Assembly (NCBI GenBank): GCA_030062745.1
Contig: CP099851.1
Span: forward strand, 6,815,393-6,879,392
Source: Capitulum mitella
Taxonomy: Eukaryota > Arthropoda > Thecostraca > Pollicipedomorpha > Pollicipedidae
Direction: 5' to 3'
DNA length: 64,000 nucleotides
Positions 57,601-64,000 of this stretch are shown here, one piece after another. Position 1 is the first letter of the stretch. Each line of letters begins with the position of its first letter. The notes under the pieces are model-generated. The model was given only the letters and a program-made list of their open reading frames with translations. It did no database searches and was not told where the DNA came from. The position numbers and the translations under genes are program-made.

Positions 57601-60600
57601 GCTACAATTTTGGCGCCATTTTTTTTTAAATGTCAAACCCGGAATATATATGACGTAGAAGGGTGCCTTCTACTTGTGTACCAAGTTTCAGCTTGATATC
57701 AGGTCGGGTCACGGAGCTATGACCTAAAATGTCAGTGCGCGTACCCTATATCGCAATAGCCATGAAATCAAATTTTTGAAATAGAGTGAATTCAAATGAT
57801 TGAAAACGTTTACAGATAATATCAAATGCACATGAGATCATTCCAGGTGCCCCCAAGGTCCCCGGAGGTCATTTAAGGTCAAATGTCACAAGTTGATCTG
57901 AGAAACGTGTGACCATGACAGTTTCTCCTTTTTCATATCCCTGGCACCGCCTATGTTAAGATTATACAAACATTGTAATGCAATTTGTACTTCTTTAGCA
58001 TAGCATGACTAGCAGAAGCGAAAAAAGTGTTTTTGCCTTTTTTGTTCATTCAGTTGTTAGAAAACTAATCCTCCTATTTTTGAAACCCTGTGAACGCCAT
58101 GAATTTTCTCAAAATTTCAGACGTGTGTACCAATGGTAAACGCCCTATCCATAATCTATCGATTCATGCCAGTTTCATTGAAATCGGTCGATAAACAACG
58201 GAGTTATAAGAAGTCCAAAAATACCCCCCATTTTGACATTTTTGCCCCCCTGTATCCATACATTTCAAAATTTTGAAAATTTCTTTTCATAAAAACGTAG
58301 TTCACGTCACAGCAAATCGATCGCCGTTTGTTGCGATAAAATCGAACGAGTAGTTCTCGAGATCTCAGGGGGGGGGCCGAATCCGCCCCCGTGCCGGGAA
58401 TCGACCATACCGTCTAGCCCTCCGGGAATAGGGTTAACCCAATTAGGGTTAACCCAGTTCCCGGAGGGCTAGACGGTATGGTCGATGTTGCGATTAAATC
58501 GGACGAGTAGTTCTCGAGATTTCGGGGGGGGGGCGAATCCGCCCCCCCTGCCGGGAATCGACCATACCGTCTAGCCCTCAGGGAATTGGGTTAACCCTAT
58601 TCCCGGAGGGCTAGACGGTATGGTATCGGCGTATCACGTAACGGCAATCGATTTGCCGTGACGTGAACTACATTTTTAGAAAAAGAATTTTTCAAAATTT
58701 TGAAATATGTGGATACAGAGGGGCAAAAATATCAAAATGGGGGGTACTTTTGGACTTCTTATAACACCGTTGTTTATCGACCGATTTCGATGAAACTGGC
58801 ATGAATCGAGACATGATGGATAGGGCTTTTACCATGGGTCGGCAAATCAGAAATTTTGAGAAAATTCATGGGGGTTCACAGGGTTTCTAAAATAGGAGGA
58901 TTACTTTTCTAACAAATGAATGAACAAAAGATGCAAACACCTTTTTGGCTTCTGCTAGTCATGTTATACTAAAGAAGTACAAATTGCATTACAATTTTTG
59001 TATAATGTTAGCATAGGCGGTGCTAGGGACATGAAAAAGGGGAACTGTCATAGTCGCCCATTTCTCAGACCAACTTGTGACCTTTGACCTTAAATGAGCC
59101 CCAGGGACCTTGGGGTCACTTGGAATGATGTCGTGTGCATTTAATATTATCTGTAAACGTTTTCAATCATTTCAATTCACTCTTTTTCAAAAATTTCATT
59201 TTATGGCTATTGCGATATAGCGTACGCGCACTGACATTTTAGGTCATAGCTCCGTGACCTGACCTGATATCAAGCTGAAACTTGATACACAAGTCGAGGG
59301 CACCCTTCTACGTCTTATATATTCTGGGGTTGGCATTTGAAAAAAACGGCGCCGCAATTATTGCGAAAAAACAAATTTTGAATTTTGACCTTGACCTGAC
59401 CTTGTAAAGTGACCTCAGATAAACAAAATTGCATCTGAACATTGCCCAACTATTTAGCTATACATCCGTATAAAGTTTTAAGTTCTATCTTAAAAACTCT
59501 GTTTTTGGCAGACATTTTTCTTTTACCCTCAACATGGTCAAAAATGTCATGAGGTGCCTCCCAAAAACGTTGCCTGGCTCCGCCCCTGAGGAAAATAGAA
59601 TTTTGAAATTTTGTCACGGCACGTCGAAAGAATAGCTAGGAAAAGTGACCAAGTTTCGCGAAGCTGCGTTAAAAAGCCTGGAATTGGAAGCAAAAAACCC
59701 GAGGGGGGGGGCGGATTTAGCCGGGAATAGGGTTAAACGGCGACTGTCCTGGATATTGCACTGCGGGCTGGTTTCGGTGCGCTGCGTTCTGGTGTTTTCC
59801 ACGGTTGCGGTATGGCTAATGCCTTCACTTCGGCTGTCGGCAGGTGCAGGTGCCCATCGTGATCAATTTGATGCTGATCTGCGTCTACTTGGCCCTGGGC
59901 GCCATCATCTTTTCCAAGTGGGAGGATTGGGACTTCACCGCCGCATACTACTTCAGCTTCGTCACCCTGTCTACCATCGGCTTCGGTGACATGGTGCCGG
60001 GAAACAGGTGCAGAGGGCCGCAGAGGTCAAGATGGCTGCCGAGACGGATATAGTTGGGGACGTAGATGTGATGGCGTTTCGGTTAACCCGATTGGCGGGA
60101 AGCTATATGAAAACATTAACAAGCAGCATGTTTGCTTTTTGTGGCAGAATCTCCAAAAATTAAACGTCATTTTCGAGCAAAAAACCCTCGGCGTGGCAGC
60201 GAAAAACCTCGCATTGGTTGTCGGGGTGTTCAGCACAAAGAAACTAAGACCTGGAGCAACACCAAGGCCACACGGCTATGTTTGTTAATATGTGAATTTC
60301 GAGGTCGTGAAAAACTTGTGTTATCAACCCAGAATGCGCTCTGAACTGTCAACGCCATTATCACATCAATGTGCAATTACATTTTTTCGAAGATGTCCGG
60401 AGTGGCTATTGTTCGCTTATGCAGTTCTTTGTTGCAGCTTTCTGGACAATAAAGACGGCGTTGTTGCCGGCATCAAAATGGGCGTAACAATAAGCTACTG
60501 CATTATCGGTAAGTTTTCTACGAAGCGTTGTACAAAACTGCTGCAGCTGTTAGCACGGCCGTCTGAAACACCAGTCCAGGAATCACTTATAAATCGTAGT

Positions 60601-61811
60601 CTCATACGAACACAAAACAATGTGATTGGTGCTGCCGGACTGTTGTGAGTGATAAGTGGGTGTGAGTAGTGTTGATGCGCTTCAAGTAACCTTCACATTT
60701 ATACATGTCCGACAAACCCTGGCATTCGTTAGAAGTTTCTGGAAATCCGCCCTATTCTTTAATTCCCTTTTCGAACCAAAATGCAATTCATTGCATGTAA
60801 CTGCTGTCGGATGATCCGGTTCGTACGAAAAAGCGTGAACAGAAGCTGAACAAACAAAATGCATTGTTTTTGCACAAGCCGCCCGGTCGATCGACCATGT
60901 CATGTGGCGCCGGCACCGGCCTGTGTCTGCGGCACCGGCGTGTGTCTGCGGCCCCGGCCTGCGTCTGCCACATAAGCCTATGTCTTTGGCTTAGGCCTGT
61001 GTCTGCAGCGCCCCACATGAAAGAAGTATCACTTTAAGCATAAACCGTTCTTCACAGCACTGCTTTGACAAGAGTAATCGTAGACACATAGTACAGCAGT
61101 TGTTACGTGGCTAAGGCAGCGTATTTTGCTAAATGTAGTTGAAAATACAATTTAGAACATACAGTGTCAAACGAAAGCCCACAGAGAGAAATCTATCACT
61201 TTAAACGCCCGCGGTTTGTCTATAGTCGTGATAAAACTAAACAGGCACGTACAATATCAAGGTAGAACTGGTAGGATTGATGGCCATGAGAGGAAAAAAC
61301 GCGTTACCCTTCCGTGGAACAGGAGCGCCCTCCACCGCCGGCCGAGCTAGTCAGCTGTCGCCGTCGACAGCTGTCGCCGCCGACGCTCGGTCCTGGCCCC
61401 GCGTCGCAGCTGACGCCCGCCTCCGTTGCAGGCATGGCGCTCATCAGCATGTGCATCCAGATGATGCAGGAGCAGATCGTGACCAAGGTGCGCTGGGCGG
61501 GTCTGGCGCTGGGCCTGATCCAGTCTGAGGAGCACCAGCGACGCTCGGTGCACCTGAGACGCACCAAGCGCGGCGCCGTGCCCGAGACCGACTACCTGGC
61601 CGACGGCAACCTCTCGCGACCGGTCACCACCGACAAGAAGCGCAAGAGGCGCAAGAAGCGGCAGGAGGCCGGCTCGGCCGACGGGCTCGGCCGGTCGGCG
61701 CCGGAGCCGCCGCGGGCGACGGCGGCGGCCGCCGGGGACGCACGCGCCGCCGAAGCCGATGACCGGTTGCTGGACGACGACAGCGACGACGACATCTTCA
61801 ACCTGGCCTGA
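39479..61811 (+). CDS. Two-pore-domain potassium channel (TWK/KCNK-type), 8 coding exons
   Basis: Joining 39479-39622, 41334-41433, 49046-49209, 53924-54207, 56947-57067, 59844-60007, 60438-60508 and 61432-61811 gives 475 codons plus stop. All splice phases agree and every join is GT-AG. The product is a K2P leak channel of the plasma membrane that sets resting potential, working as a dimer with two pore loops per subunit. M1 is at about 62-88, a cap loop with one N-glycosylation site (NLT, N127) follows, then P1 filter TIGYG (183-187), M2 about 196-222, a Cys/Arg-rich cytoplasmic loop (232-271), M3 about 274-294, P2 filter TIGFG (315-319) and M4 about 341-365. The C-tail has a polybasic run (about 418-426) and an acidic end (459-470). 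It most resembles invertebrate TWK/KCNK18-like channels; the exact orthologue is not determined. Start choice and first exon are the least certain parts. Confidence 0.88.
39623..41333. other. K2P intron 1 with small tandem repeats
   Basis: It contains an imperfect CAGCCGG/AGCTGGAGCAG/GGTTACCGGC repeat at about 40545-40625 and the hairpin at 40816-40851. No other gene is seen. Confidence 0.5.
40816..40851. repeat. Perfect 12-bp stem hairpin
   Basis: ACATGGCCCGGC (40816-40827) pairs perfectly with GCCGGGCCATGT (40840-40851) across a 12-base loop. The right arm with CCG in front recurs as CCGCCGGGCCATGTT about 40 bp further on, so the unit is also partly tandem. Confidence 0.85.
41334..41433 (+). 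CDS. K2P exon 2 (M1)
   Basis: Acceptor after a pyrimidine tract (TTTTGGTTCAG). It reads KPLHVKLLKFFFGHVGMF followed by ILVSAIAAL. This matches the start of TWK-type M1 (K-x-F-x-SHVG-x-x-x-LV). The donor TCG|GTAAGAT is strong. The exon ends in phase 1, splitting a Gly codon with exon 3. Confidence 0.85.
41690..43065 (+). repeat. Foldback, outer left arm
   Basis: It matches the reverse complement of 47433-48640 over its length with many small differences. Examples: CGTCTTGATCACGTGACATGTT (in two parts) near 42451 against AACATGTCACGTGATCAAGACG near 48026, and AAAACCATATTTACGCTCGG near 42308 against its inverse near 48172. Family D element ends are included in both arms. Confidence 0.75.
42959..43650 (+). 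mobile_element. TTAA-type MITE, family D copy D1
   Basis: It starts ATAACCCTCGCCGGAC and ends GTCCGGCGAGGGTTAA, an inverted pair with a mutated left TTAA. G/C-rich hairpin-forming blocks lie inside both ends (GGGGGTAGATGCCACCCC; GGGGTGTCTGCCCCCTC). It carries TGACCTGACCT and GAGGTCAATGG half-sites. There is no transposase; the 121-codon frame at 43433-43798 runs across the end. Confidence 0.75.
43651..46084. other. K2P intron 2 segment without foldback partner
   Basis: Together with most of D1 this is the about 3-kb part of the left side that has no counterpart on the right side of the foldback. It contains a 9-bp inverted repeat TGCTCCCTC/GAGGGAGCA at about 44211-44247, a GGTATGACCG tandem at 44930-44970, a GATC repeat at 45595-45610, and a GC-rich patch at 44735-44880 that ends GAAACAG|GTGACC like an exon but has no recognisable protein. 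Confidence 0.45.
46085..46743 (+). repeat. Foldback, inner left arm
   Basis: It pairs with 46768-47403 at high visible similarity. Near the centre CCTAATAC (46736-46743) and GTATTAGG (46768-46775) enclose a 24-base loop. Further out, CTGGCAGGGACGCAC near 46535 matches GTGCGTCCCTGCCAG near 46967. Confidence 0.85.
46768..47403 (-). repeat. Foldback, inner right arm
   Basis: Reverse-complement partner of 46085-46743, ending at ATTGGAAATAACCCATCAGC, which mirrors GATGGGTCATTTCCAG near 46094. Confidence 0.85.
47433..47536 (-). mobile_element. Family D end fragment D2
   Basis: It matches the reverse complement of 42959-43062 (GCACCGTTTTGCCGTGGTCC block and CGAGGGTTAA end). It sits at the corresponding position in the right arm, so the D end was present before the arms were duplicated. 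Confidence 0.75.
47433..48640 (-). repeat. Foldback, outer right arm
   Basis: Reverse-complement partner of 41690-43065, only 30 bp beyond the inner right arm. Its distal end holds GAATCA-type short repeats (48560-48625), mirrored by TTCGATT/GAATCG-rich sequence at 41700-41850. Confidence 0.75.
49046..49209 (+). CDS. K2P exon 3 (end of M1, cap)
   Basis: After GTTGCAG it reads ALLFIHIESEAEEHRYLVKR and ends EEWERK at AAG|GTGGAC (phase 0). G-A-x-x-F-x-x-IE is the standard end of K2P M1. The following helix-forming charged stretch and NLT site fit the extracellular cap. Confidence 0.9.
49210..52304. other. K2P intron 3, proximal part, degraded repeats
   Basis: No gene is seen. Scattered TGACC/GGTCA blocks with G/C-rich patches (49855-49935, 50565-50700, 51860-51905) suggest old TTAA-type elements, but I cannot delimit them. 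Confidence 0.35.
52305..53466 (+). mobile_element. TTAA-flanked MITE, family B copy B4 (K2P intron 3)
   Basis: Clean ends TTAACCCTATTCCCGG and CCGGGAATAGGGTTAA with flanking TTAA. It has the GAGGGCTAGACGGTATGG signature and G/C hairpins at both subterminal positions. Same orientation as the K2P gene. It ends 457 bp upstream of exon 4. Confidence 0.92.
53924..54207 (+). CDS. K2P exon 4 (pore 1 and M2)
   Basis: It begins at GGACAG|GTGCGCGAC and includes YTITIMTTIGYGHIYPRTPT and LVTILYAMIGTPLLLVFLAN, followed by IGDGMANIFTYTY. This is the unmistakable K2P pore 1 with its GYG filter and M2. Donor CTACAG|GTGGGC; phase 2. Confidence 0.95.
54258..55466 (-). mobile_element. TTAA-flanked MITE, family B copy B5 (K2P intron 4)
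   Basis: TTAACCCTATTCCCGG at the left and CCGGGAATAGGGTTAA at the right, in reverse orientation to B4. It starts only 51 bp after the exon 4 donor, so an exon 4 read-through frame runs into it. Confidence 0.92.
55467..56500. other. K2P intron 4, unassigned stretch
   Basis: No gene or clear repeat. The 68-codon open frame at 55797-56003 has no recognisable motif. Confidence 0.4.
56505..56945. repeat. Minisatellite of about 30-35 bp next to exon 5
   Basis: A degenerate C-rich unit (CCTAAAACC or CCTAGCCCC, then A(A/G)TCTCTTCCCGG) repeats about 13 times and becomes more diverged toward the exon 5 acceptor. It supplies pyrimidine-rich sequence close to the splice site. Confidence 0.7.
56947..57067 (+). 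CDS. K2P exon 5 (M2-M3 cytoplasmic loop)
   Basis: It starts after GCATCGCAG and reads RICCRWCRSSRYQSER, ending EPYMPTDQ at GATCAG|GTACGC (phase 0). Its phase matches both neighbours. A second in-phase acceptor lies 27 bp inside (GTGTCGCAG|CTCTCG), allowing a nine-residue shorter form. A minisatellite runs right up to this exon. Confidence 0.8.
57219..58437 (-). mobile_element. TTAA-flanked MITE, family B copy B6 (K2P intron 5)
   Basis: It starts TTAACCGTATTCCCGG 152 bp after exon 5 and ends GGGAATAGGGTTAA. It is closely similar to B5 throughout. Confidence 0.92.
58434..58452. repeat. 19-bp TTAACCC...GGGTTAA palindrome between B6 and B7
   Basis: TTAACCC, five bases, then GGGTTAA: two element tips facing each other with nothing between. 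It may be a footprint or an extreme internal-deletion remnant. Confidence 0.7.
58449..58594. mobile_element. 146-bp foldback derivative of family B (B7)
   Basis: Both ends carry the same family end (GGGCTAGACGGTATGG type) in opposite orientation, with one G/C hairpin between. The other family end is absent. It is TTAA-bounded on each side and abuts B8. Confidence 0.85.
58591..59736 (+). mobile_element. TTAA-flanked MITE, family B copy B8 (K2P intron 5)
   Basis: It shares its left TTAA with B7 and ends CCGGGAATAGGGTTAA 107 bp before exon 6. It lacks the left subterminal G/C hairpin (the signature is followed directly by ATCGGCG) and has a perfect DR1 site TGACCTTTGACCT at 59078-59090. Confidence 0.9.
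59844..60007 (+). CDS. K2P exon 6 (M3 and pore 2)
   Basis: It reads VPIVINLMLICVYLALGAII, then FSKWEDWDFTAAYYFSFVTL and STIGFGDMVPGN. This is the canonical second pore with WE-x-W and TIGFGD. The acceptor is a tandem CAG|GTGCAG|GTG, so exon starts 59844 and 59850 are both in frame (two residues, VQ, optional). Donor AACAG|GTGCAG; phase 2. Confidence 0.95.
60438..60508 (+). CDS. K2P exon 7 (start of M4)
   Basis: A 71-bp exon after TGTTGCAG reads FLDNKDGVVAGIKMGVTISY and CII, splitting Ser and Gly codons with its neighbours. The donor CG|GTAAGT is perfect. Position and phase fit the segment between the P2 filter and M4. Confidence 0.88.
60903..61012. repeat. Minisatellite of about 20-24 bp in K2P intron 7
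   Basis: GGC(A/C)CCGGC(C/G)TG(T/C)GTCTGC recurs about five times with decay toward the 3' side (CCTATGTCTTTGGC, CCTGTGTCTGC). Confidence 0.75.
61432..61811 (+). CDS. K2P exon 8 (M4 end, cytoplasmic tail, stop)
   Basis: After CCGTTGCAG it reads MALISMCIQMMQEQIVTKVR, the usual end of M4, then a 100-residue tail. The tail has a KKRKRRKKR run, an Ala/Pro-rich low-complexity part and a DDDSDDDIFNLA end before TGA. The polybasic run could bind membrane lipids (inference). The exon is much richer in GC than the upstream introns. Confidence 0.92.
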
Positions 61812-62582
61812 AGAGCCCCCAGGCGCAACTCGGAAGCCGGGCGGACGGGAAGAAGTGACTTGGTCGCCCTGACCTGCGTTTCTTCACGCGGAGAGAGTGC
61901 GAACAAAAGATGTTACGGGAAAATATCTGCAAAACTACGTTGACGCGAACGACTTTTTCAGAGCCGACGACCGGCGGCATTCACATTTCGAAACGACTTT
62001 TCGCCTTTTTCCGACGTTTTCAAACAAAGGAAATGTAAATGACCCATGCCTGAACTAGAACACGGACTAGATGATCCCTTCTTGACATCGTCTCACATCG
62101 CTCTTGCCTGCTTTTGACCCGGAAATGTCCGTTTGTGGTCAACACCCTCTTGCAGTTTATCGGGCGCAGTTTCGCGCCAGCCGTGGGCCGCCGGCGGCCC
62201 AGATTCCGCGTCACGTGACTTCGGTGACCCTAGTCACGCGCGAGGTCACCGAGAGTCACGGATGACCGGCCCACGGCTGGGACGGATTCCGGCGGCAGCT
62301 CTCTGGGCGGCCACGGCAGCTGTCAGGTCTGGGGACTTTGCCAGTACACGTGCCAAAAAACAGGTTCCGCGGCTGGCCCCGCAGCGGACCCTTCCTCCTT
62401 GTCCCTCTCTCTGTCTCTCTCTGTGTGTCCGCTGCTGGCGCCGGCGGCGAAACCCCCGTGCCCTCCTGGAGAGCAGTGCGTCCTCATGTGCCCGGCCCTC
62501 TGGTTTGTTTGCATCTGCGGTGGGAGCAATGCGCTAGCAGGTTTGTTTAACTTTGGTGACGTACAAGTTTGCTGAGAAGCTG
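61812..62582 (+). other. Likely K2P 3' UTR
   Basis: Sequence between the TGA and the first good AATAAA. It includes a CT-rich GTCTCTCTCTGTGTG patch near 62410 and no convincing open frame. Confidence 0.45.
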
Positions 62583-62588
62583 AATAAA
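62583..62588 (+). terminator. AATAAA polyadenylation signal, probably K2P
   Basis: The first canonical AATAAA after the K2P stop codon, 771 bp downstream. No strong GT-rich element is evident beyond it, so the use of this site is inference. Confidence 0.5.
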
Positions 62589-62708
62589 ATGTCAAGTGCA
62601 GAATTTCCGTTGAATTTCTAGACAAACTTAAAGACATTGCTCCTTTTGTTTCTGGACGCAGCTTGTAATTTCGGGGCCGAGCAAGCCGTTATTCGGTATG
62701 TATATACC

Positions 62709-62709
<1 letters not shown>

Positions 62710-62788
<79 letters not shown>
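62710..62788. repeat. (TA)n microsatellite, 79 bp pure
   Basis: Uninterrupted TA repeat with TATATACCG before and GTATGTATAC after. It is likely length-polymorphic and prone to assembly error. Confidence 0.95.
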
Positions 62789-62796
<8 letters not shown>

Positions 62797-62799
62797 ACA

Positions 62800-63450
62800 A
62801 GACATCAGTAAACGATGTGGGCTATGAGGAATCACAACAGCTCTTTCGAAAGACGAGACTTCTCTAGGGTGTCCCACTCCAACTTTCAGGGTCCAGAAAA
62901 CCCATTTCTGGGGAGACGTAGCACCTGCAAGGATGTCAGACCCAAATGTGAAACATTCGTGACCACCCAATGGCGAGTCGGGTTCTTTTCAGGCGTCGAC
63001 CTGAGGATGCTTTCTCATGTCAGCGTCTTCGCCCGACACCCGCCCGCCCGCCTGACTTCCTTTCCGTGGGAGCAGCGGCTTATCTTGACCCTGTCGGCGG
63101 AGGCTCTGATTCCTTTTGAGCGTCGATCCGAAGGCGTTGGACTATTTTGGGAGAGGATCATCACATTTCACATCCAGAGGAGAGCTGGACTCTTTGAGAT
63201 ACCAAATATCTTCGGCAAAGTAGACTTTAGAAGGAGATCTGCATTAAAAATAAGACAAATAATATGTATTCTGGCATCCCAAGCCAAACGAGGCTGAAAG
63301 TACCCGATGTTTGCAGTGTAGTACGAAGGGGAAAATTACTCGATATTTGAATGATTCATTGCACGGAAATATACAAAGAAGAGCGACACAAACACATTTG
63401 CCTCAACGCTTTCAAAGTAGGCGATTCAAAATATCTGAGCATCTGCTTCT
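62800..63450. other. Unassigned stretch
   Basis: A 160-codon open frame (62815-63297) lies here but shows no recognisable domain, and its start falls in low-complexity flank. I do not call it a gene. Confidence 0.35.
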
Positions 63451-63454
63451 TTAG

Positions 63455-63620
63455 CGCGGGACAAATTGCACTCCACCATACCTTCGGTGGTGCTCCGTGG
63501 ACACTCCCCAGTTTGTTGCAAGGGAGCCACACTCCTCTGTGACGTCACTAGCCATTTCTGCGTCGTTCACAAGCGCCGTTGTTGTTACGCCAGCCATCGT
63601 CATTCTGCGAGCCCTTGTCG
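63455..63620 (+). CDS. Candidate coding exon of an unknown gene
   Basis: An open stretch follows the pyrimidine-rich acceptor TGCTTCTTTAG and ends at the perfect donor TCG|GTAAGT (phase 1). It would encode CTPPYLRWCSVDTPQFVA and, further on, a hydrophobic SAVVVTPAIVILRAL segment. I recognise no family. It could belong to a gene continuing past the window or be chance. Confidence 0.25.
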
Positions 63621-64000
63621 GTAAGTATGACGTGTTCGTCAATACGATTTTCCCGATGCACGGGTAAAAAGATTCATGGCTTGTTAAAATCTCATCCGAA
63701 TCAGAGATAATTGAGTTTTAACCTTTTTCCGATGAGTTTACGAAATTGGTGACAGTTTCTCGGAAAATTTGGACCCCCTGCTTATTTTAGTCAAGTCAAG
63801 TCAAGTCTCTCCTCTTTCACGGGGTCCCAACATGTGATGCAAGCGACCCTCTAGCTACTATGCCGTTTAGAACTGGCTGATGTTTGATGACTGAACGGAA
63901 CTGTTCTTTGTTGAACGCCTGAGTACGTAACATATCGCAGTCTTGGTAGCAATATTGCAGTTCGCACTGTAAAAAGATCGAACCTCCAACTGGTCTGCAG
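63621..64000. other. Window end, unassigned
   Basis: Contains only a short TCAAG repeat near 63790 and no recognisable gene. Confidence 0.4.

Noticed and set aside
61314-61431. Upstream extension of K2P exon 8
   Set aside because: The frame is open upstream, but CCGTTGCAG is a good acceptor and the phase matches exon 7. The upstream residues are low complexity.
62618-62970. Tyr/Ile repeat open frames on both strands
   Set aside because: Translations of the TA microsatellite.
1-64000. CRISPR array, tRNA or rRNA genes
   Set aside because: No regularly spaced identical repeats with unique spacers, and no cloverleaf with recognisable A and B boxes or rRNA core sequences, were seen on reading. 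A tRNAscan-SE and Infernal run would be decisive.

Overview
The window is animal nuclear DNA, most probably from an arthropod. It has GT-AG introns, a TWK-type two-pore potassium (K2P) channel split over eight exons, a divergent ionotropic receptor (a protostome chemoreceptor family), and dense eukaryotic transposon debris. There are no prokaryotic features. A crustacean (possibly a barnacle) fits the intronless GC-rich receptor, but the sequence alone does not prove it.

Layout. 1-8.1 kb: old repeats and a complete 3.5-kb DNA transposon (2393-5892) with an 8-bp target duplication, carrying a broken hAT-like transposase-type gene. 9.4-11.3 kb: a TTAA-flanked non-autonomous element (family A) inserted inside an older copy of itself. 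11.98-13.93 kb (minus strand): an intact single-exon ionotropic receptor of 649 codons. 15.6-22 kb: more A elements and one family B element. 22.6-31.6 kb: a decayed non-LTR retrotransposon (ORF1, endonuclease, reverse transcriptase, RNase H), cut by an A element, a third insertion and a B element. 31.7-39.4 kb: simple repeats, a B element, a CpG-rich block, an old A copy and a possible promoter. 39.48-61.81 kb (plus strand): the K2P gene, reconstructed here as 475 codons with every splice phase compatible. Its 7.6-kb second intron holds a long foldback (inverted repeat, about 41.69-48.64 kb) and its later introns hold five family B elements. 61.8-64 kb: 3' flank with a polyadenylation signal, a long TA microsatellite and an unassigned candidate exon.

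The two confident host genes are both membrane proteins: a ligand-gated chemoreceptor-type channel and a background potassium channel. Nothing indicates that they work together. The most notable signals are (i) a TIR/TSD-bounded element tying a multicopy 'uncharacterised' metazoan protein family to a hAT-like transposon, (ii) three TTAA-flanked MITE families that all carry AGGTCA-type nuclear-receptor half-sites, including perfect DR1 sites in family B, and (iii) the large intronic foldback. All homology statements come from motif recognition by eye, not database searches.
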